A stretch of DNA of 64,000 nt. Origin: Aurantiacibacter gangjinensis. Lineage in GTDB: Bacteria; Pseudomonadota; Alphaproteobacteria; Sphingomonadales; Sphingomonadaceae. Positions 8,374 through 16,911 of the stretch are shown one piece after another. A program made the translations under genes and the position numbers. The stretch spans positions 1,383,001 through 1,447,000 of the forward strand of contig NZ_CP018097.1 in assembly GCF_001886695.1 (NCBI RefSeq), read 5' to 3'. Below the pieces are notes generated by a model. That model searched no databases and had not been told where the DNA came from. It was given only the letters and a program-made list of their open reading frames with translations. Position 1 is the stretch's first letter. Every line of letters begins with the position of its first letter.

Positions 8374-9534
8374 ATGACTGACCAACCGGCGCTGAAGCCT
8401 CAGCGTCCTTTCTTCTCGTCCGGACCCACGGCCAAGCCGCCGGGGTGGGATGCTTCCAAACTACAGACCGAAAGCCTCGGGCGATCGCATCGGAGCAAGC
8501 TTGGCAAGGCGCGGCTGAAACACGCCATCGACCTGACGCGCGAATTGCTGGGCGTGCCGGACGATTACCTCGTCGGCATCATGCCCGGCTCCGATACGGG
8601 CGCGCTGGAATGCGCGATGTGGACCATGCTGGGCGCAGGCCCTGCCACGGTCGCCGCGTGGGAGAGCTTCGGCAATGTGTGGATACAGGATGCGGTCAAG
8701 CAGCTGAAGCTGGCCGACCTCACCACGCTGACCGCCGATTACGGCGAAATCCCCGACCTGTCGCAGATCCCGCAGGATCATGATGTGGTGTTTACCTGGA
8801 ACGGCACGACCTCGGGCGCACGCATCGCCGATACGGATTGGCTGGCTCCGGACCGCAAGGGCATCACCATCAACGATGCGACCAGCGCCGTCTTCGCGCA
8901 GGAGATGGATTGGCCCAAGCTCGATGCCACCACCTTCAGCTGGCAGAAGATCATGGGGTCCGAAGCGCAGCACGGCATGCTGATCCTCAGCCCCAAGGCC
9001 GTGGCGCGGATCGAAAGCTACGATCCCGCATGGCCGCTGCCCAAGCTGTTCCGCCTGAAAAAGGGCGACAAGCTGAACCGCGCCATCTTCGAAGGGGCGA
9101 CGATCAACACGCCTTCGATGCTGGCAGTCGAAGATTACATCTGGTCGTTGGAGTGGGCGAAGTCGATCGGCGGCCTGTCCGCCATGATCGCGCGAGCCGA
9201 TACCAATGCCGCAATCGTCAAAAACTGGATCGAGGCGACGCCCTGGCTGCGCAACATGGCTTCGGACCCGGCGCAGCAGACCAATACCGGCGTGTGCATG
9301 CTGTTCCAGGGCGATTGGTATGAAAGCCTGTCCGACGAGGGCAAGGCAAATGTGCCCAAGACAATCGCCGCCAAGCTGGAAGAGCTGCACGTCGGCTACG
9401 ACTTCAACGGCTATCGCGACGCCCCGCCATCTTTGCGCATCTGGTGCGGTGGATCGGTGGAAGCCGAAGACATCCGCCGCCTGCTGCCGTGGATCGAGTG
9501 GGCCTTTGCCGAGCTCCAGGCGGGCAATCTGTAA
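8374..9534 (+). CDS. serC: phosphoserine aminotransferase
   Basis: This 386-aa PLP enzyme converts 3-phosphohydroxypyruvate and glutamate to phosphoserine and 2-oxoglutarate, the second step of serine synthesis. The sequence shows P-F-F-S-S-G-P-T-A-K-P near the N-terminus, G-S-D-T-G-A near 72, and the PLP lysine region F-S-W-Q-K (Lys192), as in the alphaproteobacterial SerC form. The ATG at 8374 follows AAGGAGAG. serA follows on the same strand after a REP-like pair, so both enzymes of the pathway start are adjacent. Confidence 0.96.
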   Translation: MTDQPALKPQRPFFSSGPTAKPPGWDASKLQTESLGRSHRSKLGKARLKHAIDLTRELLGVPDDYLVGIMPGSDTGALECAMWTMLGAGPATVAAWESFGNVWIQDAVKQLKLADLTTLTADYGEIPDLSQIPQDHDVVFTWNGTTSGARIADTDWLAPDRKGITINDATSAVFAQEMDWPKLDATTFSWQKIMGSEAQHGMLILSPKAVARIESYDPAWPLPKLFRLKKGDKLNRAIFEGATINTPSMLAVEDYIWSLEWAKSIGGLSAMIARADTNAAIVKNWIEATPWLRNMASDPAQQTNTGVCMLFQGDWYESLSDEGKANVPKTIAAKLEELHVGYDFNGYRDAPPSLRIWCGGSVEAEDIRRLLPWIEWAFAELQAGNL

Positions 9535-9541
9535 TCCGTTT

Positions 9542-9619
9542 CCGTTCGTTCTGAGCCTGTCGAAGGACGAAACTGCACCGCCTCGCCAATTCGTGCTTCG
9601 ACATGCTCAGCACGAACGG
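9542..9619. repeat. REP-like inverted pair between serC and serA
   Basis: Two 30-nt arms (9542-9571 and 9590-9619) are inverted copies differing at three positions. The core reads CTGAGCCTGTCGAAGG on one side and its complement on the other. The centre is 18 nt. A second pair with the same core lies at 11260-11351, so serA is bracketed. This is the paired REP (BIME-like) element common in sphingomonad intergenic DNA. It can form a long hairpin in RNA and may act as a terminator or mRNA stabiliser. Confidence 0.85.
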
Positions 9620-9644
9620 GGTGGGCCAACCAAGGTATTTCATC

Positions 9645-11240
9645 ATGACCAAACCCAAAGTTCTCATCTCCGACAAGATGGACCCCAACGCCGCGCGCAT
9701 TTTCGAGGAGCGCGGCTGCGAGGTCGATGTCATCACCGGCGAGACGCCCGAAGAACTAAAAGCCCGCATCGGCGAATATGATGGCCTTGCCATCCGCTCC
9801 TCCACAAAGGTGACGAAGGATATCCTCGACGCAGCGGACAATCTGAAAGTCATCGGCCGTGCCGGCATCGGCGTCGACAATGTCGATATCCCCGCCGCCA
9901 GTGCCAAGGGCGTGGTGGTGATGAATACGCCTTTCGGCAATTCCATCACCACGGCGGAGCACGCCATTTCCATGCTGCTGGCGCTCGCCCGCCAGATCCC
10001 GGAGGCCAATGCCCGCACCAAGGCTGGCGAATGGCCGAAGAAGGATTTCATGGGCGTGGAAGTCACCGGCAAGACGCTGGGCCTCATCGGCGCGGGCAAT
10101 ATCGGCGCGATCGTCGCCAGCCGCGCGCGGGGGCTGAAGATGAAAGTGATGGCTTACGATCCGTTTCTCACGCCCGAACGCGCATTGGAAATGGGCGTGG
10201 AGAAGGTGGACCTCGGCACGCTGCTGGAGCGGGCCGATTTCATCACCCTGCACACACCGCTGACTGATGAGACGCGCAACATCCTCAGCCGCGAGCGGAT
10301 CGAGGCGGCCAAGCCCGGCGTGCGCATCGTCAATTGCGCGCGCGGCGGGCTGATCGACGAGGCGGCGCTGAAGGATGCGCTGGAAAGCGGCCATGTCGCA
10401 GGTGCGGCGCTGGACGTGTTCCTCGAAGAACCCGCGAAAGAGAACCCGCTATTCGACGCGCCCAACTTTATCTGCACGCCGCATCTCGGCGCCTCGACGA
10501 CCGAAGCGCAGGTCAATGTCGCGCTGCAGGTGGCCGAGCAGATGGCTGATTACCTCGTCGATGGCGGCGTGACCAATGCGCTCAACGTGCCCAGCCTCAG
10601 CGCAGAGGAGGCACCGCGCCTCAAGCCGTATATCACGCTTGGTGAAAAGCTGGGTTCGCTGGTAGGGCAGCTGGAGGGGCCGGACGTGCAATCGCTTTCG
10701 GTGGAAGTCGAAGGCGCGGCGGCGGAGCTGAACCTCAAGCCCATCGTCGCCGCCGTGCTGGCAGGCATGATGCGCAGCTGGTCGGACACCATCAACATGG
10801 TCAATGCGCCGATCCTCGCCAAGGAACGCGGCCTGAAAGTCAGCGAAACGCGCACGGCGAAGGAGGGCGATTATCACACGCTGCTGCGCGTCGTCGCCAA
10901 CACGCCCGATCGCCGCCGCGAAGTGGCAGGCAGTCTGTTCGGCAATAACCAGGCGCGGCTGGTGGAGATTGCAGGCACGCGCATCGAGACAGAGCTCGAG
11001 GGACACATGCTCTATATCGTCAATGAAGATGCGCCGGGCTTCATCGGAAGGCTCGGCCTGACGCTGGGCGATGCGGGCGTGAATATCGGCAACTTCCACT
11101 TGGGTCGCCGCCTGCCGGACAAGCACAAGGGCGGCGATGCCGTGCTGATGCTGACGCTGGATCAGCAGCCCTCGGACGCGGTGCAGGATGCGGTTTGCGC
11201 TCTTGAAGGCGTGCGGAAGGTGCGGTCGCTATCGTTTTGA
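9645..11240 (+). CDS. serA: D-3-phosphoglycerate dehydrogenase
   Basis: This 531-aa enzyme oxidises 3-phosphoglycerate to 3-phosphohydroxypyruvate with NAD, committing carbon to serine. The substrate and NAD domains show G-R-A-G-I-G-V-D-N-V-D, the Rossmann loop G-A-G-N-I-G, the catalytic Arg in N-C-A-R-G-G and His in C-T-P-H-L-G-A-S-T. After residue about 320 come the intervening (ASB) domain and a C-terminal ACT domain (Y-I-V-N-E-D-A-P-G-F-I-G), usually the serine-feedback site of the long form. ATG 9645 is the start. An in-frame ATG at 9603 would lie inside the REP-like repeat and is unlikely. Confidence 0.97.
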   Translation: MTKPKVLISDKMDPNAARIFEERGCEVDVITGETPEELKARIGEYDGLAIRSSTKVTKDILDAADNLKVIGRAGIGVDNVDIPAASAKGVVVMNTPFGNSITTAEHAISMLLALARQIPEANARTKAGEWPKKDFMGVEVTGKTLGLIGAGNIGAIVASRARGLKMKVMAYDPFLTPERALEMGVEKVDLGTLLERADFITLHTPLTDETRNILSRERIEAAKPGVRIVNCARGGLIDEAALKDALESGHVAGAALDVFLEEPAKENPLFDAPNFICTPHLGASTTEAQVNVALQVAEQMADYLVDGGVTNALNVPSLSAEEAPRLKPYITLGEKLGSLVGQLEGPDVQSLSVEVEGAAAELNLKPIVAAVLAGMMRSWSDTINMVNAPILAKERGLKVSETRTAKEGDYHTLLRVVANTPDRRREVAGSLFGNNQARLVEIAGTRIETELEGHMLYIVNEDAPGFIGRLGLTLGDAGVNIGNFHLGRRLPDKHKGGDAVLMLTLDQQPSDAVQDAVCALEGVRKVRSLSF

Positions 11241-11259
11241 GGATTGCAAAAATAGCCCA

Positions 11260-11351
11260 CCGCTCGTCCTGAGCTTGTCGAAGGGCTGCTTTTTCTTATA
11301 GCGCAGCGCGCGAAGTGAAATACGACCCTTCGACAGGCTCAGGGTGAGCGG
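11260..11351. repeat. REP-like inverted pair between serA and hisZ
   Basis: Arms at 11260-11285 and 11326-11351 are inverted copies (core CCTGAGCTTGTCGAAGGG against its near-complement) separated by 40 nt. The core is the same as in the pair at 9542-9619. It lies 19 nt after the serA stop and 22 nt before the hisZ start, so it probably ends or protects the serA transcript. No associated RAYT transposase gene is present in this window. Confidence 0.85.
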
Positions 11352-11373
11352 AATGTTGGGTCGAGAGAGATAG

Positions 11374-12486
11374 ATGACAGACCCGACTCAAGACCTGCTG
11401 CCCGAGGGGCTGGAAGACCGCCTTGTGCAGTCCGCCGCCGCTGCCACGCGTATCGAGCGCGCCATGCTGGAGGCGATGCGCGGCCATGGCTATGATCGTG
11501 TACGCCCGCCACTGATCGAATTCGAACGGTCCATGGCCGGGCGGATGGACGGCGTTTCCACGCGCGAGATGTTCCGCTTCGTCGATCCGGTATCGCTGCG
11601 GACGCTGGCGCTCCGGTCCGACATCACGCCGCAGCTGGGCCGGATCGCTTCGACCGGCCTTGCCGACGCAGCGCGCCCGCTGCGCCTGTGCTATGCAGGG
11701 CAAGTGGCGCGCATCACCGGCAGCAAGCTGGAACCACGGCGCGAGGAATTGCAGGTGGGTGCCGAACTGATTGGTGCGGACAGCGTCGCCGCCGCCAGCG
11801 AGGTGGTGGAACTCGCCATCGCCGCGCTGGAAGCGGCAGGCGCGACCGGCATTTCGGTCGATTTCACCTTGCCGGATCTCGTCGATACGCTGGCCGACGG
11901 TCCGCTGCCGCTGGACGATGCGCAGCGCGAGAATGTGCGGCGCGAGCTCGATACAAAGGATGCAGGCGGGCTGGTCGAGGCGGGCGGACGCGATTACCTC
12001 CCGCTGATCCATGCCACCGGCGCATTCGAGGACGCCGCCACGAAACTGGAAGCGCTCGACACCTCCGGCGTGCTGGAAACCCGTATCGCCGGGCTTCGCG
12101 ACATTGCCGCGCGCATCGGTGACAAGGCGCGCATTACGCTCGATCCCAGCGAGCGGCACGGCTTCGAATATCAGAGTTGGTTCGGTTTCACGCTCTATGC
12201 CGAGAATGTGCGCGGCGCGATGGGGCGCGGCGGCACCTATTGCATCGCCGGGACCGATGAAGCGGCAACGGGTTTCTCGCTTTACCCTGAAAACCTGATT
12301 GAGGCGGTGAAAGGGCACGAAGACACCGGCAAGCGCCTGTTCCTCCCATTGGGGCACGACCGCGATGCCGCCGCCGAGGCGCGCAGCGAAGGCTGGCGCA
12401 CCGTCGCCGCGCTGACCGATGCCGACGATGCGGCAGGCATGGGATGCAGCCACCGGCTTGATGGCGGCGCTATCCGCTCCGCCTAG
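11374..12486 (+). CDS. hisZ: ATP phosphoribosyltransferase regulatory subunit
   Basis: This 370-aa paralogue of histidyl-tRNA synthetase would be the regulatory partner of short-form HisG in the first step of histidine synthesis. It has the class II aaRS-like N-terminus (D-L-L-P-E-G-L ... Y-D-R-V-R-P-P-L-I-E-F) and motif-2-like R-S-D-I-T-P-Q-L-G-R and L-C-Y-A-G-Q-V. It lacks the anticodon-binding domain expected of a true HisRS. hisG is not in the window. Its end overlaps by 4 nt the end of the convergent phosphate transporter gene. Confidence 0.9.
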   Translation: MTDPTQDLLPEGLEDRLVQSAAAATRIERAMLEAMRGHGYDRVRPPLIEFERSMAGRMDGVSTREMFRFVDPVSLRTLALRSDITPQLGRIASTGLADAARPLRLCYAGQVARITGSKLEPRREELQVGAELIGADSVAAASEVVELAIAALEAAGATGISVDFTLPDLVDTLADGPLPLDDAQRENVRRELDTKDAGGLVEAGGRDYLPLIHATGAFEDAATKLEALDTSGVLETRIAGLRDIAARIGDKARITLDPSERHGFEYQSWFGFTLYAENVRGAMGRGGTYCIAGTDEAATGFSLYPENLIEAVKGHEDTGKRLFLPLGHDRDAAAEARSEGWRTVAALTDADDAAGMGCSHRLDGGAIRSA

Positions 12487-13445
12487 AGCATCAAGCCAAT
12501 AACCAGGGCGATGGCCGCCGAAATCGGCAGGGTCAGGACCCAGCTTCCCAGAACGCTCGCGACCACCTGTTTGTCGAGCGTTCCAGCGCCCGCGCCTGTC
12601 CCGATAATCGAGCCTACGGAAACATGCGTCGTCGATACCGGCAGACCGATCCGGCTGGCGCCCAGCACCAATGCGGCCGTGACCAGATTGGCGGTGATCC
12701 CCTGTACGTGATCGAGGCGATTGATCTTGTAGCTCATCGTCTCGGCCACACGGCGCGATAGCAGCCAGCCGCCAATCCCCATCGCCACGGTCACGCCGAG
12801 CGCCGCCTGCGCCCCGTCGAGCAATTGCGTGCCGATCAGCAGTGCAGCAAGTTTCGGCGCATCGTTCACACCGCGGGCGAAGCAAATACTGCTGGCAGAA
12901 AGCAGGTGCATTCCGCGGGCTAGTGGCGTTTCCGCAGGTATATCGCCCGGATGGCGGCGCTTGAAGAACCGAAAGAGTGCGTAAAACGACACACCGAGCC
13001 CGGCAGACATGAACGGGCTCACCAATAAAGGCGTGACGAAGCCGCTGCCGAGATTGGCAAGGTCGATGCTCTCCTCACTCAGCGCGACGCCCGCCCCCAC
13101 CAGCCCGCCGACCAGCGCATGGGTGGTCGAGATCGGGAAGCCAAGGCGCGTAGCGAGGATGACGGTTGCCGCCGCGCCGGTCGCCACGGCGAGTGCGAAG
13201 CGCGGCTGGCTTGCCAGGTCGTCGCCTACCAAACCCTTTCCGGAGAACTGCGAGGCAAGACCTTCGGCAAGCACGACCGAAGCCAGCCCGCCAAGGACAG
13301 TAGCAACAGTCGCCAGGATCAGCGCACGGCGATAGGGCAGGGCATCGGCACCCCAGATCGTGGCGAAGCCCTTGAAATTATCATTGGCGCCGTTGCTGAA
13401 CGCAAGGAACAGCGCGGCGAAGCCGAGCAGCAGAACGATGGTGAT
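12483..13445 (-). CDS. pit: inorganic phosphate transporter, PiT family (non-standard start)
   Basis: This is a multi-pass PiT-type phosphate permease of about 320 aa with both family repeats: S-N-G-A-N-D-N-F-K-G near the N-terminus, F-A-R-G-V-N-D-A-P-K in the middle, and the two loops F-P-I-S-T-T-H-A-L-V-G-G and L-P-V-S-T-T-H-V-S-V-G. The N-terminal repeat is encoded upstream of the first standard start codon (GTG at 13274). The frame is open back to a TGA at 13476-13478 and holds no ATG, GTG or TTG before that GTG. I place the start at ATC 13445 (I-T-I-V-L-L-L-G), 9 nt after GGGGGAG. An alternative is a 1-nt error in the C5/G5 run at 13457-13461, which would bring ATG 13479 into frame. Confidence 0.8.
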   Translation of the reverse strand: MTIVLLLGFAALFLAFSNGANDNFKGFATIWGADALPYRRALILATVATVLGGLASVVLAEGLASQFSGKGLVGDDLASQPRFALAVATGAAATVILATRLGFPISTTHALVGGLVGAGVALSEESIDLANLGSGFVTPLLVSPFMSAGLGVSFYALFRFFKRRHPGDIPAETPLARGMHLLSASSICFARGVNDAPKLAALLIGTQLLDGAQAALGVTVAMGIGGWLLSRRVAETMSYKINRLDHVQGITANLVTAALVLGASRIGLPVSTTHVSVGSIIGTGAGAGTLDKQVVASVLGSWVLTLPISAAIALVIGLML

Positions 13446-13500
13446 CGGAACAGACTCCCCCTGATGGTCGGGAGTTCATTCGTCTCCGGTAAGCAGCGGG

Positions 13501-14925
13501 TTACACTGCGTTTTTCATGAAGCCGAGGTCGGGGCTCGCGAACCGGCCGATATTGGGCGCGATGCTGGGCATTTCGCTGCCAGACACGCCGAACCATTTG
13601 GCCAGCGTTGCCGAATATTCGTCCACCGATACGGTCGGCAGCAGGCGGCCGCGGCCGACCTGGTCATTGCCTTCGACGCTGATTTCCGGCGCCCTGCCGT
13701 AGAAGCGCCCGCCATTGACCGCGCCGCCCATCACGAAGTGATGGCTGCCCCAGCCATGGTCGGACCCGTCGCCATTGCTGGCGAGCGTGCGGCCGAAATC
13801 GGATGCGGTGAAGGTCGTCACCTGCTCGGAAACGCCCATTTCCACGGTCGCGCGGTAGAAGGCGTCCATCGCGCTATCCACCTTACCTAGCAGCGCTTCA
13901 TGCGATCCGATCAGGCCGTCATGGTGGTCGAACCCGCCCATGCCGACGAGGAAGACCTGCCGCTTCACCCCCAGCGATCCGCGCGCGGCGATCAACCGGG
14001 CGACGAGGTTCAGCTGGGATGCAAGCGAGTTGCCGCTGCCGAAGTCGGTCGAGAGATTGGCCGTCGCGAGCGCATCGTTGACAAAGCCCGCATAGGTGAC
14101 GGAGCGCGCTGTGGTGGTGGCATAGTCGGCCTGCAACACATGGCCGTGATGCGTCGTCGTCAGCTGGCGCACCGTGTCGCCCAGGTCGCTGGCGCCGTAT
14201 ACGCGGTTGGTCAGCGATTTCATCGTCACCGCGCCGCTGCCCGCCAGCTGGTAGGGCACGGCGTTTTCACCCGAAAGGAAGACGGCGTTGCCCGATGCGT
14301 TGATCGCGGTGAACATCGCATTGGTGTTTCCGCTCTGCGCCAGATCGCCCATGCGACCGCCCCAGCCCGTGGTCGATCCTTCGGGCTGCGAGCTCTGCCA
14401 TGTGCTCTGCTGGTCGTTGTGGCTGAACAGCTTGGGCGGACGCGGATAGCTTGCATTGCTGTTGCTGTCATATTGCGCCTTGGTCAGCGGCACGATCAGC
14501 GGGCCGACATTCAGCAGCGGAGCCATGCGGCCCTGGCCAAAGCGCTGTGCCATTTTCGGCATGGTCGGCGCGAGGGCCAGCGTCATGTCGTCGGTCAGCG
14601 TCTGGCCGCCCGCAGGGTTCAGCACGGTGCCCGCAAGGCTGGCGCGGGGCAGGGCGATGCCGCCGCCCCCCGGCGTGCCGCGAATGGCCTGGTAACGCCC
14701 GTAATTGGTCGCATCGTATGGGATCACCGTGTTGGCATGGTCGTTACCGCCATACAGGAATACGCAGACCAGCGCCTTGTATCCGCCCGCAGAGCTGAAG
14801 GCGGCAGCTTCGCCCATGCCTGCCAGGCCAAGGGCATAGCTGGATGCGGCGCCCGCCACGGCCAGCTGGCTGGTGCGGCGCATGAAGGCGCGGCGGGAAA
14901 GTTCGTGGCTTTTTCCGATGAACAT
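13501..14925 (-). CDS. DUF1501 domain protein, exported
   Basis: This is a 474-aa protein with an N-terminal twin-arginine-like export signal (S-R-R-A-F-M-R-R-T-S then a hydrophobic Ala-rich stretch, about residues 10-35). The DUF1501 domain, a sulfatase/alkaline-phosphatase-like fold, follows: L-V-C-V-F-L-Y-G-G-N-D-H-A-N near 53-66, D-H-H-D near 330, and D-H-G-W-G-S-H-H-F-V-M-G-G near 401. The clustered His/Asp residues suggest metal binding. It starts 11 nt downstream of the stop of the DUF1800 gene, a pairing seen in many Proteobacteria and Planctomycetes. The function is unknown. Confidence 0.9.
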   Translation of the reverse strand: MFIGKSHELSRRAFMRRTSQLAVAGAASSYALGLAGMGEAAAFSSAGGYKALVCVFLYGGNDHANTVIPYDATNYGRYQAIRGTPGGGGIALPRASLAGTVLNPAGGQTLTDDMTLALAPTMPKMAQRFGQGRMAPLLNVGPLIVPLTKAQYDSNSNASYPRPPKLFSHNDQQSTWQSSQPEGSTTGWGGRMGDLAQSGNTNAMFTAINASGNAVFLSGENAVPYQLAGSGAVTMKSLTNRVYGASDLGDTVRQLTTTHHGHVLQADYATTTARSVTYAGFVNDALATANLSTDFGSGNSLASQLNLVARLIAARGSLGVKRQVFLVGMGGFDHHDGLIGSHEALLGKVDSAMDAFYRATVEMGVSEQVTTFTASDFGRTLASNGDGSDHGWGSHHFVMGGAVNGGRFYGRAPEISVEGNDQVGRGRLLPTVSVDEYSATLAKWFGVSGSEMPSIAPNIGRFASPDLGFMKNAV

Positions 14926-14936
14926 CGTCGCGGCTC

Positions 14937-16775
14937 CTATCGCTGAACCGTGTAGTCGTTGGAGATCATCACCAGGAACACGCCTGTGTGAATGCGGCGC
15001 AGCTTTACATCGTCGGCATCGCCTTGCGCTGCGGGCCGTGCCTCCAGCGCCGAAAGGATGGCGCTGCGCGTATCGTCGGCCAGCTGCATGCCGGTCAGCA
15101 GCAAGTCGAGCCGGTCGAGCAGGGCCTGCGCATCGTGCGCGATGGCCAGTTCCTGCGTGTAGGCAGCTTTCACGTCGCGGGCGAAATAGCCGCGACCTTC
15201 CACCATCCGCTCCATGAAATTGACGTATCCGGCAACGCTCGTTTCGTTGACGATCTGCATTTCGGGAGCGACCAGGCCGCGCGCCGAGGTTTCCGTCTTC
15301 TGCGGCACATAGCCCGGGCGGAAGAAGTTGAAGACCGAGGGTGAACGCAGCGGGGATTGGCCCAGCCGGTCTACGGCATTGGACATATCGCCCAATTCCC
15401 AATTGCCACCGGCAGAGGCCGCGCCGAAGGTCCGCCCCCATTGCGCGAGGCGCACGATGGGTTCGCGGATCTTGCCGAAGGTCGGGTCGTTCAGCGTGGT
15501 TTCGGAGCGTGCTTCCTCGTCCATCCAGATTGCCCGGAACACTGCGCCCAGATCACCGCGCGTGCCGCTGCCATTGTTCTCGAACACGGCAGCCACGCGG
15601 TCCACATAGGCGGGGCTGGGATTGCTGGTGACGAGGCGCTGGATCATCTGCTTGCTGAAGAACGGCGCGACGTTGGGGTGGTTGAACAGCGTATCGTGCG
15701 TGATGCGCAGCGTTTCGACAGGGCCGGTGCCTGCGGGAATCGTGACGCCGAGGAATTTCTTCTCCTCGCCGGAGTGGAAGTCGCGGCCTTTGTTGTAGCG
15801 CCAGCGCGAAGAATCCGCCGTCATCGAGGCATAGGCATATTCGGCATCTTCCACCTGCCGCGTGCCGCCCACTTCGGTGGTGAAACCGATATCCTTGAAA
15901 TCGAAATCGTAGCCGGTGAAGGCCTTGGCGATACCCGTCACATCGTTATTGGTGTAGGTCTCGATGGGCTTGCCATCGCTGCCCGTCTTTACCGTGCCGT
16001 CACGATTGAGCTCCACCAGCCCGATGGAAAAGAGCTGCATGATCTCGCGGCCATAATTCTCGTCCGGCACGCGGCCCTTGTCATCCGCCTTGCGATTGCC
16101 GCGCGTGTTGAGGAACACGCCCATTGCGGGGTTCAGGCTGATATCCTCGATCAGGTCGCGGAAATTGCCGAAAGCGTGCTCGTTCAGCGTGTCCCAATAG
16201 GCGGTGATCGCGCTCGATCGCCACGCCATGTTGATCGAGTTGAGCGAGACGACGAAGAATTCCGACATTGCCAGCGCCGCGCGTTTGCGCACGCCGCTGC
16301 CGCCCTGCATCAGCTGCGACCAGATCATGGCATCGCCCGGACTGGCGCTGTTGTACCAGCGTCTGGTGTCGACTTTCTCGAAGCCGCGCGCTTTCAGGAA
16401 TTGCGCGCCGCTCTGGTCGTTGTCGCGCGCCATCTTGGCGTCGAGCCAGGCGAGATAGCCGTCTTCACGCAGCGTCTCGATATCGGCGGGCGACACGGAG
16501 AGCGAGGCATGCAGCGCAAAGCGTGCAGCCTGCGCATCGCTTTCCGGCTTCAGGACGACGGGCGGCGGGGGCGTGGGGGTCGGTGTCGGCCCGGGGCTGC
16601 CGATGGGCGGAGGCGCAGTGCCGCCATCGCCGCCGCCGCAGGCAGCGACACTGCCAGCAGCCAGCGCGATGGCACTGACACGGCCCAGCGCGTGCGCCGT
16701 GCCCGGTTTCGTGTCGCCGCTATCGTTGTCGACAGCAGTGTCGGGCGGCTGCAAGCCGCTAGTTTCGTCCAGCAT
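14937..16775 (-). CDS. DUF1800 domain protein
   Basis: This is a 612-aa protein. A hydrophobic segment (about 33-45) ends at Cys46 in V-A-A-C-G-G-G, which looks like a lipobox preceded by an unusually long polar N-region. A Pro/Thr-rich linker (about 55-73) leads into the DUF1800 domain. Features typical of the family include N-M-A-W-R-S (near 186), N-Y-G-R-E-I-M-Q-L-F-S-I-G (near 240) and F-F-S-K-Q-M-I-Q-R-L-V-T-S (near 382). It is the first gene of the DUF1800-DUF1501 pair. Such pairs are probably secreted and surface-associated, with no established activity. Confidence 0.88.
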   Translation of the reverse strand: MLDETSGLQPPDTAVDNDSGDTKPGTAHALGRVSAIALAAGSVAACGGGDGGTAPPPIGSPGPTPTPTPPPPVVLKPESDAQAARFALHASLSVSPADIETLREDGYLAWLDAKMARDNDQSGAQFLKARGFEKVDTRRWYNSASPGDAMIWSQLMQGGSGVRKRAALAMSEFFVVSLNSINMAWRSSAITAYWDTLNEHAFGNFRDLIEDISLNPAMGVFLNTRGNRKADDKGRVPDENYGREIMQLFSIGLVELNRDGTVKTGSDGKPIETYTNNDVTGIAKAFTGYDFDFKDIGFTTEVGGTRQVEDAEYAYASMTADSSRWRYNKGRDFHSGEEKKFLGVTIPAGTGPVETLRITHDTLFNHPNVAPFFSKQMIQRLVTSNPSPAYVDRVAAVFENNGSGTRGDLGAVFRAIWMDEEARSETTLNDPTFGKIREPIVRLAQWGRTFGAASAGGNWELGDMSNAVDRLGQSPLRSPSVFNFFRPGYVPQKTETSARGLVAPEMQIVNETSVAGYVNFMERMVEGRGYFARDVKAAYTQELAIAHDAQALLDRLDLLLTGMQLADDTRSAILSALEARPAAQGDADDVKLRRIHTGVFLVMISNDYTVQR

Positions 16776-16911
16776 GAGACCCCATGGCTCCCTCTACGAT
16801 CGCCACGATCCATGCGATCCCTATCCCTAAGGCCGCGTTAAAACGGCCTATGAACGGGTGTTAAACCTGTGCGGCAGAGCGTGCGGCTTTTCCGATTTCG
16901 GGGCCGCATGC

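Noticed and set aside
9603-9644. Upstream in-frame ATG for serA
   Set aside because: It lies within the REP-like repeat and would add residues unlike any serA N-terminus.
13119-13520. Plus-strand frame over the phosphate transporter
   Set aside because: It is antisense to a clear PiT gene and has no ribosome site or motif.
15357-16841. 494-codon plus-strand open frame
   Set aside because: It is antisense to the DUF1800 gene, with no domain and composition of a shadow frame.
16831-16848. Small GGCCG/CGGCC hairpin upstream of the DUF1800 gene
   Set aside because: The stem is only 5 bp, with no T-run and no clear role; such short GC stems are expected by chance here.
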